Positions 1-6,804 of a DNA stretch of 12,438 nucleotides are shown piece by piece. The DNA is from JAYFNU01 sp964460755 (GTDB lineage: Bacteria > Bacillota > Clostridia > Oscillospirales > Ruminococcaceae). The position numbers and the translations under genes were made by a program. How positions within the stretch are numbered: position 1 is the first letter of the stretch; every line of letters starts with the position of its first letter. Under the pieces are notes generated by a model. It saw only the letters and a list, made by a program, of their open reading frames with translations. It was not told the origin of the DNA and ran no database searches. The stretch lies in NCBI GenBank assembly GCA_964460755.1, contig CAYWQL010000033.1, forward strand, positions 1 to 12,438, in the 5' to 3' direction.

Positions 1-50
1 TATTCTCCCAACTGTTATTTGTATCATTGTATCACATTTCATCTTAAAAC

Positions 51-91
51 AAAAACACAAAAGCCCACCGAAAATATCGGTGAGCTTTTTT
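51..91 (-). terminator. Intrinsic terminator after rplQ
   Basis: Inverted repeat 62-71 / 77-86 with a 5-nt loop (72-76), 15 bases past the rplQ stop codon. Read on the minus strand the 10-bp stem is complete if one G-U wobble is counted, and it is followed by UUUUGUGUUUUU. The wobble becomes a C-A mismatch on the plus strand, so the hairpin fits minus-strand transcription better. A run of six T on the plus side (86-91) means it could also act weakly on a convergent transcript. It marks the likely end of the ribosomal-protein transcript. Bases 1-50 hold nothing else that I recognise. Confidence 0.85.
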
Positions 92-105
92 CTTGCGCTA
101 TAAGA

Positions 106-447
106 CTATACTAATTCAATTATAGCCATTTCAGCGGCGTCGCCGCGACGGGGTCCGATTTTAATAATACGGGTATATCCGCCCTGACGCTCTTTGTAGG
201 AAGGAGCTATCTCGTCGATAAGCTTCTTCGAAACCGCTTCTTTTGTTATATAAGAATAAATCTGTCTTTTAGAATGCAGTGTTTCGGATTTTCCGAGAGT
301 AATCATCTTTTCGGCAACCGTACGAACCTCTTTTGCCCTTGTGACGGTCGTTTCGATTTTGCCGTTCTCGATAAGATACGTTACCATCGCACGAAGCATA
401 GCTTTGCGCTGGTCTGTCGTCCTGCCGAGTTTTCTCGTTCCAGCCAT
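106..447 (-). CDS. rplQ: 50S ribosomal protein L17
   Basis: Large-subunit protein that binds 23S rRNA near the peptide exit tunnel. The 113-residue protein has the usual bacterial L17 length and the family N-terminus (RKLGRTTDQRKAMLRAMVT, about residues 5-23), followed by the typical IETTVTRAKEVRTVAEKMITLGK stretch split over residues 31-53 and the C-terminal RRGDAAEMAIIELV. The ATG start has an AAAAGGAGAG site upstream. It is the last gene of the alpha section, 31 bases after rpoA, with a terminator close behind. It lacks the long C-terminal tail seen in some L17 proteins. Confidence 0.98.
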   Translation of the reverse strand: MAGTRKLGRTTDQRKAMLRAMVTYLIENGKIETTVTRAKEVRTVAEKMITLGKSETLHSKRQIYSYITKEAVSKKLIDEIAPSYKERQGGYTRIIKIGPRRGDAAEMAIIELV

Positions 448-478
448 GGCTTTTCTCTCCTTTTAGCGCCCTTTAGGC

Positions 479-1429
479 TTAGTCGTCGCTTGAGCTGAGG
501 TTAAATCCGAGCGCCTTAAGCTTCTCGAGCACCTCTTCGAGCGATTTAACACCGAGGTTTCTGACCTTCATCATATCTTCCTCGGACTTGTTTATAAGGT
601 CTTCGACTGTATTGATTCCCGCCCTCTTTAAGCAGTTAAAGCTTCTTACCGAGAGGTCGAGCTCTTCTATAGTCATCTCAAGCACCTTTTCCTTGCTTTT
701 AACGTCCTTTTCAACGAGAATTTCTGTGTCCATAATATCCTCGGAAAGGTTCATAAACAAGTTGAGATGCTCGCACAAAACTTTCGCGCCGAGCGAAACC
801 GCTTCTTTGGCGGTTATCGTCTTGTCGGTCTTAACCTCGAGTGTAAGCTTATCATAGTCCGTAATCTGACCAACGCGGGTATTTTCAACCGTATAGTTGA
901 CCTTGAGAACGGGGGTAAATATGCTGTCCACGGGGATAACGCCGATAAGTCCCGCTGTGTTTTGTTTGTTGCGTTCGGAGGAAACATAGCCCCTGCCCTT
1001 GTCGAACGTGATGTCCATAACGAACTTCGCGCCCTTGCTTAAGGTGGCGATATGCCAATCGGGGTCGAGTATTTCGATTTCCGAATCAGGCTTAATGCTT
1101 CCTGCGGTTACCTCGCACTCGCCCTCGGCTTCGATTGTGACCGTTTTCGGACCGTCGCAATGAAGCTTCGCGGTTATTCCCTTTACGTTCAAAACGATTT
1201 CTGTAACGTCTTCCTTGACGCCTTCAATCGTTGAAAACTCATGCAGCACACCGTCGATTTTTATCGACTGCGCGGCAACGCCGGGAAGCGAGGATAGGAG
1301 AACGCGGCGAAGCCCGTTACCGAGCGTAGTTCCAAAACCGCGTTCGAGAGGCTCTAATGTAAATCTTCCGAAAGAGCCGTCTTCTTCCAATTCGATAGAT
1401 TCTATCTTGGGCTTTTCTATTTCTATCAT
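479..1429 (-). CDS. rpoA: DNA-directed RNA polymerase subunit alpha
   Basis: Alpha subunit; its dimer nucleates RNA polymerase assembly and its C-terminal domain contacts UP elements and activators. With the start at 1429 it is 316 residues. The N-terminal domain holds the dimerisation motif GNGLRRVLLSSLPG (about 37-50). After a linker, the C-terminal domain (about 249-312) contains SVRSFNCLKRAGI, whose Arg262 matches the DNA-binding Arg265 of E. coli, and RNLGVKSLEEV. An upstream in-frame ATG at 1447 would add six residues (MGGFYL), but the only SD (GGGAGGG, 1439-1445) lies inside that extension and 9 bases before the ATG at 1429. The family also starts with MIEIEKP. The 75-base gap after rpsD is the longest in the window. 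Confidence 0.97.
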   Translation of the reverse strand: MIEIEKPKIESIELEEDGSFGRFTLEPLERGFGTTLGNGLRRVLLSSLPGVAAQSIKIDGVLHEFSTIEGVKEDVTEIVLNVKGITAKLHCDGPKTVTIEAEGECEVTAGSIKPDSEIEILDPDWHIATLSKGAKFVMDITFDKGRGYVSSERNKQNTAGLIGVIPVDSIFTPVLKVNYTVENTRVGQITDYDKLTLEVKTDKTITAKEAVSLGAKVLCEHLNLFMNLSEDIMDTEILVEKDVKSKEKVLEMTIEELDLSVRSFNCLKRAGINTVEDLINKSEEDMMKVRNLGVKSLEEVLEKLKALGFNLSSSDD

Positions 1430-1438
1430 TAAATAAAA

Positions 1439-1445
1439 CCCTCCC
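1439..1445 (-). promoter_or_regulatory. rpoA ribosome-binding site, decides the start
   Basis: GGGAGGG on the minus strand, 9 bases before the ATG at 1429. No SD-like sequence precedes the alternative ATG at 1447, so the shorter reading is preferred. Confidence 0.85.
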
Positions 1446-1449
1446 ATTA

Positions 1450-1464
1450 GACGGTTAACCCGTC
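1450..1464 (-). promoter_or_regulatory. Small hairpin before the rpoA ribosome-binding site
   Basis: GACGG-GUUAA-CCGUC on the minus-strand RNA: a perfect 5-bp stem with a 5-nt loop, ending 4 bases before the rpoA SD site. It lies in the longest gap of the window, between rpsD and rpoA. A role in translation control or RNA processing is possible, but the stem is short and may be chance. In the minus direction it is followed by UAAUGGGAGG, not a U-tract, so it is not a terminator for this operon. Confidence 0.3.
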
Positions 1465-1504
1465 GTTTTTCGCTTTCCCAAAAATAACCTTAGTTTAAAA
1501 GCTA

Positions 1505-2125
1505 TTATTTGGAATAGAGCTCGACGATAAAGTGTTCTTCGACCTCAAAGTCAATTTCAGAACGCTCGGGGAGACGTGTTACGGTCGCCGCGACCTTTTC
1601 GTTGTCAACGTCCATCCAAACAGGCTTCGGACGCGCGGTATTCGCCGCGGAGGTGTCCTTAATCTTGTTGCAGTCGGTTGACTTTAGCGCAATCTTATCT
1701 CCCGCCGAAACGAGGTAAGACGGAATGTTAACGGTCTTGCCGTTAACTGTGAAATGACGGTGAAGAACAAGCTGACGAGCTTCTTTTCTGGAAGCTGCAA
1801 AGCCTGCGCGATAGACTATATTGTCTAATCTGCTTTCAAGGATTTTAAGCAGATTTTCGCCAGTTACGCCGTTTTGACGTTCTGCCATCTCGAAGTATTT
1901 TGCAAACTGGCTTTCAAGTACGCCATAATATCTCTTTGCTTTCTGCTTTGTGCGCAGCTGTATTCCGTACTCCGAAACCTTCTTACGACCCTGACCATGC
2001 TGACCGGGTCCATAATTTCTGCGCGAAAATGCGCATTTGTCGGAGTAGCAGCGTTCGCCTTTCAAAAAGAGCTTTTCGCCCTCGCGGCGGCAATACCTGC
2101 ACACAGCACCGGTATATCTTGCCAT
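1505..2125 (-). CDS. rpsD: 30S ribosomal protein S4, zinc-type
   Basis: Primary 16S rRNA-binding protein that starts 30S assembly and helps decoding fidelity. At 206 residues it has normal length. The N-terminal domain carries Cys9, Cys12, Cys26 and Cys31, the zinc-binding (C+) arrangement. The family motif NYGPGQHGQ lies at 37-45, and the S4 RNA-binding domain runs from about residue 98 (SRLDNIVYRAGFAASRKEAR) to about 160. The ATG has AGGAGG 11 bases upstream. It sits between rpsK and rpoA, as in Clostridia; in Bacillus subtilis rpsD is elsewhere. S4 is a known autoregulator in both E. coli and B. subtilis, but I see no clear S4-binding leader here. Confidence 0.98.
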   Translation of the reverse strand: MARYTGAVCRYCRREGEKLFLKGERCYSDKCAFSRRNYGPGQHGQGRKKVSEYGIQLRTKQKAKRYYGVLESQFAKYFEMAERQNGVTGENLLKILESRLDNIVYRAGFAASRKEARQLVLHRHFTVNGKTVNIPSYLVSAGDKIALKSTDCNKIKDTSAANTARPKPVWMDVDNEKVAATVTRLPERSEIDFEVEEHFIVELYSK

Positions 2126-2146
2126 ATCCTATTTAACCTCCTGTTA

Positions 2147-2554
2147 TTATACGCGACGTCTTTTCGGGGGACGGCATCCATTGTGAGGAACGGGGGTAAC
2201 ATCCTTGATTAAGCTTACCTCCAAGCCCGCTGCCTGCAAAGCACGGATAGCGGCTTCACGTCCCGAACCGGGTCCTTTTACATAGACCTCAACGGTCTTC
2301 ATACCATGCTCCATCGCCGCCTTAGCTGCGACTTCCGCGGCCATCTGAGCCGCGAACGGTGTTGATTTGCGGGAGCCTCTAAAGCCCAAGCCACCAGCAC
2401 TTGCCCACGATATGGCATTACCGCTGACATCGGTAATTGTGACAATAGTGTTGTTGAAGGTCGACTGGATATGCGCGGCTCCGCGTTCAATGTTCTTTTT
2501 CTCGCGGCGCTTACGTGTTCCCGTGGTCGCCTTCTTAGTTGTTTTTGTTGCCAT
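2147..2554 (-). CDS. rpsK: 30S ribosomal protein S11
   Basis: Platform protein of the 30S subunit, near the mRNA exit (E-site) region and partner of S7 and S18. The 135-residue protein has a basic N-terminal tail (about 1-22), the core AHIQSTFNNTIVTITD (27-42), SAGGLGFRGSRKSTPFAAQ (52-70), GPGSGREAAIRAL (94-106) and the characteristic end DVTPVPHNGCRPPKRRRV. GGAGGAG lies 9 bases before the ATG. It is slightly longer than S11 in E. coli because of the Lys/Thr-rich N-terminus, which is common in Firmicutes. The gap to rpsM is 17 bases. Confidence 0.98.
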   Translation of the reverse strand: MATKTTKKATTGTRKRREKKNIERGAAHIQSTFNNTIVTITDVSGNAISWASAGGLGFRGSRKSTPFAAQMAAEVAAKAAMEHGMKTVEVYVKGPGSGREAAIRALQAAGLEVSLIKDVTPVPHNGCRPPKRRRV

Positions 2555-2571
2555 TTTGTCGGACTCCTCCC

Positions 2572-2940
2572 TTATTTCTTCTTGTTTGCCATCGTTCTCT
2601 TCGGACCCTTACGTGTACGGGCATTGGTCTTAGACCTCTGACCGCGAACGGGCAAGCCGCGACGGTGACGTACACCACGATAGCAACCGATTTCAACCAA
2701 GCGCTTAATATCGAGCGAAACGTTGCGGCGAAGGTCGCCTTCAACCGTCAAGTTTTTGTCGATATATTCGCGAAGTTTGGCGACATCGTCGTCGGACAGG
2801 TCCTTAACTCTGATATCAGGGTTAACGCCTGTTTCCTCGAGGATTTTTTTCGCCTTACTTTGGCCAATACCGTAAATATAGGTAAGTCCTGCTTCGACCC
2901 GCTTATCCTTCGGCAGGTCAATACCAGCAATACGCGCCAT
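2572..2940 (-). CDS. rpsM: 30S ribosomal protein S13
   Basis: Head protein of the 30S subunit that forms intersubunit bridges with L5 and 23S rRNA and touches P-site tRNA. The 122 residues match the usual length. MARIAGIDLPKDKRVEAGLT begins the protein, followed by YIYGIG (21-26) of the helix-two-turn-helix region and the signature RHRRGLPVRGQRSKTNARTR at 91-110, with a basic C-terminal tail. The SD GGAGG lies 8 bases before the ATG. It follows rpmJ by 33 bases and opens the rpsM-rpsK-rpsD-rpoA-rplQ alpha set. Confidence 0.98.
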   Translation of the reverse strand: MARIAGIDLPKDKRVEAGLTYIYGIGQSKAKKILEETGVNPDIRVKDLSDDDVAKLREYIDKNLTVEGDLRRNVSLDIKRLVEIGCYRGVRHRRGLPVRGQRSKTNARTRKGPKRTMANKKK

Positions 2941-2973
2941 TTAATTTTCCTCCGGTTAGTTCGTTATAGCGTC

Positions 2974-3087
2974 TTAACCTTGACGCTGTTTGTGTTTCGG
3001 ATTTTTGCAGATAACCATAACTTTTCCGTTACGCTTGATTACCTTGCATTTCTCGCAGATGGGTTTTACGGAAGGTCTGACCTTCAT
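2974..3087 (-). CDS. rpmJ: 50S ribosomal protein L36, zinc-type
   Basis: Smallest 50S protein, 37 residues. Translated directly on the minus strand it begins MKVRPSVKPICEKC and ends NPKHKQRQG. Cys11, Cys14, Cys27 and His32 form the CCCH zinc site of the C+ L36 type; paralogues used under zinc shortage lack it. GGAGG lies 8 bases before the ATG at 3087, and the stop is TAA. The position between infA and rpsM is the classical one in Firmicutes and most bacteria, which supports a gene this short. Confidence 0.97.
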   Translation of the reverse strand: MKVRPSVKPICEKCKVIKRNGKVMVICKNPKHKQRQG

Positions 3088-3114
3088 AATTAGTACCTCC
3101 TAAGTTTATCTGCG

Positions 3115-3333
3115 CTACTTGGAGCGCCATGTTATACGACCCTTTGTTAAATCATAAGGCGACATCTCAACCGTCACCTTATCACCGGCCAGAATACGTA
3201 TGAAATTCATACGAAGCTTGCCAGAGATGTGGGCGTGAATTTTGTGACCGTTAGCAAGCTCAACGAGAAAAGTCGCGTTGGGCATCACCTCTTTGACCAC
3301 ACCCTCTAACTCTAATACATCCTCTTTAGACAA
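3115..3333 (-). CDS. infA: Translation initiation factor IF-1
   Basis: IF-1 occupies the A site of the 30S subunit during initiation and aids IF-2 and IF-3. The 72 residues form one S1-like OB fold: KEDVLELEGVVKEVMPNATF (3-22), VELANGHKIHAHISGKLRMN (24-43) and DKVTVEMSPYDLTKGRI (51-67), all diagnostic. The start codon is TTG, at the position where family members start (MSKEDV or MAKEDV). AAGGAGG (3342-3348) lies 8 bases upstream, inside the last codons of the preceding KOW gene; only 3 bases separate the two genes, so their translation is probably coupled. No in-frame ATG is available nearby. Confidence 0.97.
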   Translation of the reverse strand: MSKEDVLELEGVVKEVMPNATFLVELANGHKIHAHISGKLRMNFIRILAGDKVTVEMSPYDLTKGRITWRSK

Positions 3334-3336
3334 ATT

Positions 3337-3603
3337 CTAACCCTCCTTTTGTTGACGGTCGTCGCTGTAAAATCTCGCCTTAATTTCGGCGTACAGCGAT
3401 TTGTCGCTTAACGGTTCTTGAAGCGTCAGCATGGTTTTAGTAGCACCTAAGTGCCTTAGCTTCTTTCGCTTGGGTTTGTTTAGTTTTCTCAAATCTCCGT
3501 CGGCAATCAAAGCGTGGTCGTTTTCGACCTCAACGACGAGGAAAAATCTCCCCTTATCGCGTCCCGCCTTAGATTGTACCACAGAGCCCTTCACAATATC
3601 CAT
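3337..3603 (-). CDS. L14e-like KOW-domain RNA-binding protein
   Basis: Small basic protein of 88 residues with an N-terminal KOW-type segment (about 5-27: KGSVVQSKAGRDKGRFFLVVEV) and a Lys/Arg-rich stretch (about 38-52: DLRKLNKPKRKKLRH). The layout resembles the SH3-like fold of archaeal and eukaryotic ribosomal proteins L14e, L6e and L27e. Homologues between map and infA are common in Clostridia and are usually annotated only as KOW-domain RNA-binding protein. The setting implies a role in ribosome assembly or translation, which is inference. AAAGGCGG precedes the ATG; the stop is TAG, and its last codons contain the SD for infA. Confidence 0.85.
   Translation of the reverse strand: MDIVKGSVVQSKAGRDKGRFFLVVEVENDHALIADGDLRKLNKPKRKKLRHLGATKTMLTLQEPLSDKSLYAEIKARFYSDDRQQKEG
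3342..3348 (-). promoter_or_regulatory. infA ribosome-binding site, decides the TTG start
   Basis: AAGGAGG on the minus strand, 8 bases before the TTG at 3333. It lies within the final codons (QQKEG) of the upstream KOW gene, so ribosomes finishing that gene arrive at the infA start. Confidence 0.9.
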
Positions 3604-3617
3604 ACTTTGCCGCCTTT

Positions 3618-4367
3618 CTATTCTTTTGTAAGAATAACCGGTTCGCCGTCCGTAATGGCTATCGTGTACTCAAAATGCGCCGAAAGACTTCTGTCCTTGG
3701 TGACCACGGTCCAGTCGTCGTCCAAAATCCTGACGCCGTACCCGCCCGCGTTCACCATGGGTTCGACCGCTATGGTCATACCGGGAACAAGGCGTGCGCC
3801 GTGTCCGGGTCTTCCATAGTTCGGAACTTCAGGTTCTTCGTGCATATCGCGTCCTATGCCGTGCCCGACAAAATCGCGCACAACCGAGAAACCGTTCTTT
3901 TCAACATAGCTTTGCACTGCATTGCTTATGTCTCCTATTCGGTTTCCTGCGTAGGCGACCTTCAACGCTTCCATCAAGCTCTGCTTGGTGACGTCCATAA
4001 GGCGTTGTGCCTCATCGCTCACCCTGCCGACCCCGAAGGTCGCGGCGTTGTCGCCGACAAATCCGCCGTAAGACGCGCACAAATCGACGCTCACAATATC
4101 GCCCTGCTTTACGATGGTGTTCTTGCTTGGAATGCCGTGTATAACCTGTTCGTTGATGGAAATACAGGTGCTCTTCGGAAAACCCTCATAATTTAAGCAG
4201 GTCGGAGTTGCTCCCTGTGAAAGGATGTATTCCCGTACCTTGTCGTCAACATAAGCGGTGGAGACGCCGACTTCAAGGACTTCTTTCGCAACTCTTAGCG
4301 CTCCGGCGGAAATCCGACACGCCTCTTTCATCGTTTCGAGTTCCTTCGCCGTTTTGAGAACTATCAT
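3618..4367 (-). CDS. map: Methionine aminopeptidase, type I
   Basis: Removes the initiator methionine from new proteins when the second residue is small; acts in the cytosol near the ribosome exit tunnel. The 249 residues form a single pita-bread domain with no N-terminal zinc-finger extension, so it is type Ia. The five metal ligands are visible: Asp95 (VSVDLCASYGG), Asp106 (VGDNAATF), His169 (VGHGIG), Glu202 (AVEPMV) and Glu233 (HFEYTIAI). His77 (QVIHGIP) and His176 (DMHEEP) match substrate-binding histidines. GAGGT inside the last adk codons lies 6 bases before the ATG; only 2 bases separate the genes. The adk-map order after secY is typical of Firmicutes. Confidence 0.98.
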   Translation of the reverse strand: MIVLKTAKELETMKEACRISAGALRVAKEVLEVGVSTAYVDDKVREYILSQGATPTCLNYEGFPKSTCISINEQVIHGIPSKNTIVKQGDIVSVDLCASYGGFVGDNAATFGVGRVSDEAQRLMDVTKQSLMEALKVAYAGNRIGDISNAVQSYVEKNGFSVVRDFVGHGIGRDMHEEPEVPNYGRPGHGARLVPGMTIAVEPMVNAGGYGVRILDDDWTVVTKDRSLSAHFEYTIAITDGEPVILTKE

Positions 4368-4369
4368 TG

Positions 4370-5002
4370 TTATACCTCGAGCGCTTGAAGCGTTGCGCGG
4401 GTTACGTCCGCGACCGCTCCTGCGCCCATAACCTCGCGAAGCTTGCCCTTCTTTTGATAGAAGTCCTTAAGCTGCTCGGTTACCTCGTGATAGACGTCTA
4501 AGCGATGCTTAACCGTCGCCGCCTCGTCGTCACTTCGAATAATAAGCGGAACGTTGCATTTGTCGCACAAGCCGTCGTTTTTCGGCTGCTTAAACGCGAT
4601 ATGATAGCTTGCTCCGCAGGTTGGGCAAATACGTCTGCCCGACATACGCTCGACAATCGCCTCATCAGGAACCTCAAGACTGATAACCTTATCAATTTCG
4701 ACGCCCATATTTTCGAGTGCTTTAGCCTGTTCAATCGTGCGCGGAAAGCCGTCAAGGATAAACCCATCTATACAATCCTCACACGAAAGACGCTCGCTGA
4801 TTATGCCGATTATTATGTCGTCGGGAACGAGAGAGCCCTCGTCCATAAAGCTTTTAGCCTTATTGCCGAGTTTGGTTCCCTCGCGTACCGCCTCTTTAAG
4901 AATATTGCCTGTGCTGATTATCGGAATGGAAAGCCGCCCCGCGATTATCTCGCTTTGCGTTCCCTTGCCGGCACCCGGCGCGCCTAATAATATAAGCTTC
5001 AT
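4370..5002 (-). CDS. adk: Adenylate kinase, zinc-containing LID
   Basis: Catalyses ATP + AMP to 2 ADP and keeps adenylate pools balanced. From the ATG at 5002 the protein is 210 residues (MKLILLGAPGAGKGTQ). The P-loop GAPGAGKGT is at 7-15, the AMP-binding DGFPR at 84-88, and the long LID domain carries Cys126, Cys129, Cys146 and Cys149, the four-cysteine zinc site of Gram-positive enzymes. A GTG at 5008 would add MK. The SD-like TAAGGA overlapping the secY stop is 5 bases from that GTG and 11 from the ATG, so the start is uncertain by two codons; family alignment favours the ATG. Adk overlaps functionally with its neighbours only through shared transcription. Confidence 0.97.
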   Translation of the reverse strand: MKLILLGAPGAGKGTQSEIIAGRLSIPIISTGNILKEAVREGTKLGNKAKSFMDEGSLVPDDIIIGIISERLSCEDCIDGFILDGFPRTIEQAKALENMGVEIDKVISLEVPDEAIVERMSGRRICPTCGASYHIAFKQPKNDGLCDKCNVPLIIRSDDEAATVKHRLDVYHEVTEQLKDFYQKKGKLREVMGAGAVADVTRATLQALEV

Positions 5003-5016
5003 TTTCACTCACATCC

Positions 5017-6342
5017 TTATTCAAGGAAGCCCTTATGGTGACGCATAAGCATATACGATTCAAGCGTATTGGAAATTTCAAGCGCAACACCGACAATAAT
5101 AAGAACCGACGTACCGCCAAGCGAAATCTGAATGCCTGTGGTATTGGCAATAATTATCGGAAGAGTCGCGACAAGAACAAGGAATATGCCGCCGATAAAG
5201 GTAATTTTCGAAATAACCCTCGATATAAAATCGGTAGTGGGCTTGCCCGGGCGAATGCCGGGAATCATACCCGAGTTTTTGCGAAGGTCGTTCGCCATCT
5301 GTATCGGATTGTACTGAACGGCTACATAGAAGTAGTTAAAGCCGATTATGAGAAGCGCGTACAGCACCGCATAAAGCCAACCGTCAGGGTCAAACAGACT
5401 TAAGAACTTGGAATCAATCGAGAAAAAGTTCTTAATCGTTGCAGGAACAGAAAGAAACGTGCTTGCAAAAATTATGGGAAGAACGCCCGTCATATTCACC
5501 TTAATGGGAATATTCGTGTTCTGTCCGCCGTACATTTTACGACCGACAACGCGCTTCGCATACTGAACGGGAATACGTCTTTCCGCGTTCGTCATAACGA
5601 TTATGAAAACGAACATCGCCGCAAACATAATCAGAATGAGCGGAAGTATTACCCAAAAGCTTGGAATAGGCGTGTTATAGGTTCCCGTTGTGGGGTCCAT
5701 ATATTTGCCCGCAGCAAGCTGGAAGTAATAGATAAAGGTCTGAACAAATTTTGAAAGGTTCGCGATGATACCTGTAAAGATAAGAAGCGAAATGCCGCTT
5801 CCGATACCCTTTTGGTCAATCTGCTCGCCAAGCCAAATGAGTAAGACCGAGCCGCCGGTAAGACACATAACAATGACTATCGCCGAGAACACTCCGGCAA
5901 AACCGTCGCTGAAATTGTAGGTAAGCGCACCCTGGTTTTGAAGAAGAATGTAATAGACTATTGCCAATGAAAGCGAAATGAATATCGACGAATATCTTGT
6001 GAGCTTGTTTATCTTGTTTCTGCCCTCTTCGCCCTCTTTAGACCAACGCTCCAAGGCGGGAATAACCACCTGAAGAAGCTGGATAATAATCGAGGCGTTG
6101 ATGTAAGGCGTAACCGAAAGAGCAAACAATGTTGCGTTTGAAAAGCTTCCGCCCGTCATCAAATCGAAAAATCCGAAGATGGTTTCTTTGTTTGCCAGCG
6201 AACTTGTTGCTAAAACTGCGGCGTTAATAAACGGAGCAGGAATAGCCGCGCCAAGACGAAATATCAGAAGAATAAATAATGTGAAGATTATCTTCTTCCG
6301 AAGCTCATCGATTTTCCAAGCGTTTTTAAAGGTTTGGAACAT
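5017..6342 (-). CDS. secY: Protein translocase subunit SecY
   Basis: Central channel of the Sec translocon in the cytoplasmic membrane, working with SecE, SecG and the motor SecA. The 441 residues contain about ten hydrophobic membrane spans. Signatures include VTPYINASIIIQLL (about 77-90), GEQIDQKGIGSGISLLIFTGI split over 172-192, the cytoplasmic loop NAERRIPVQYAKR (252-264), GIRPGKPT (362-369, SecA/ribosome-contact loop) and the C-terminal HHKGFLE. A TTG at 6348 would add two residues, but it sits only 2 bases after the SD; GAGGTG at 6351-6356 is 8 bases from the ATG at 6342. The gene follows rplO by 2 bases, implying coupled translation. Confidence 0.98.
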   Translation of the reverse strand: MFQTFKNAWKIDELRKKIIFTLFILLIFRLGAAIPAPFINAAVLATSSLANKETIFGFFDLMTGGSFSNATLFALSVTPYINASIIIQLLQVVIPALERWSKEGEEGRNKINKLTRYSSIFISLSLAIVYYILLQNQGALTYNFSDGFAGVFSAIVIVMCLTGGSVLLIWLGEQIDQKGIGSGISLLIFTGIIANLSKFVQTFIYYFQLAAGKYMDPTTGTYNTPIPSFWVILPLILIMFAAMFVFIIVMTNAERRIPVQYAKRVVGRKMYGGQNTNIPIKVNMTGVLPIIFASTFLSVPATIKNFFSIDSKFLSLFDPDGWLYAVLYALLIIGFNYFYVAVQYNPIQMANDLRKNSGMIPGIRPGKPTTDFISRVISKITFIGGIFLVLVATLPIIIANTTGIQISLGGTSVLIIVGVALEISNTLESYMLMRHHKGFLE

Positions 6343-6344
6343 CG

Positions 6345-6785
6345 TCAAATCACCTCGGTCTTTCCGCCAGCCTTTTCAATTTTACTTTTAGCTGTTTCGG
6401 AATATGCCGCGAGCTTAACGGTAAGCTTTTTGTCAATCTTTCCGTTGCCGAGAACCTTTATTCCGTCTAAAGGCTTATTGATTAAACCGGATTCTATGAC
6501 TGCTTTTGCGTCTACGACCGCGCCGTCCTCAAACCTTTTATCAAGGTCAGAAACGTTGATAGTCGCATATTTTGTCGCAAAAATATTCTTAAAACCACGT
6601 TTTGGGATACGACGAACGAGTGGGAGCTGTCCGCCTTCAAAGTAAGCGGGCTTATGTCCCGAACGAGCAAGCTGACCTTTATGTCCCTTGCCTGCCGTTT
6701 TTCCGTTACCAGAACCGGCGCCGCGACCCTTGCGCTTTACTTCGCTGCTTGCACCCTGTGCGGGTTGCAGTTCATGTAGCTTCAT
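6345..6785 (-). CDS. rplO: 50S ribosomal protein L15
   Basis: Late-assembly 50S protein that threads a long N-terminal tail into 23S rRNA. The 146 residues are of normal length. The N-terminus MKLHELQPAQGA is typical, followed by the Gly/Lys/Arg-rich tail (about 16-58, with KGRGAGSGNGKTAGKGHKGQ) and PLVRRIPKRGF (55-65). The C-terminal globular part includes VLGNGKIDKKLTVKLAAYS (about 111-129). AAGGAGG lies 10 bases upstream of the ATG. The SD of secY (6351-6356) is inside its last codons. Confidence 0.98.
   Translation of the reverse strand: MKLHELQPAQGASSEVKRKGRGAGSGNGKTAGKGHKGQLARSGHKPAYFEGGQLPLVRRIPKRGFKNIFATKYATINVSDLDKRFEDGAVVDAKAVIESGLINKPLDGIKVLGNGKIDKKLTVKLAAYSETAKSKIEKAGGKTEVI
6351..6356 (-). 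promoter_or_regulatory. secY ribosome-binding site, decides the start
   Basis: GAGGTG on the minus strand, within the end of rplO and 8 bases before the ATG at 6342. The spacing rules out the TTG at 6348, which is 2 bases from it. Confidence 0.85.
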
Positions 6786-6804
6786 AGGAATGCACCTCCT
6801 TGCT

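Noticed and set aside
1450..1470. Possible plus-strand terminator (GACGG hairpin followed by GTTTTT)
   Set aside because: The stem is only 5 bp, and no plus-strand gene lies upstream that would need it.
2539..3093. Plus-strand 184-residue frame opposite rpsM and rpmJ
   Set aside because: Runs antisense through two certain ribosomal-protein genes; no motif or credible start.
3675..4196. Plus-strand 173-residue frame opposite map
   Set aside because: Antisense of a gene with all five metal ligands intact; no independent coding evidence.
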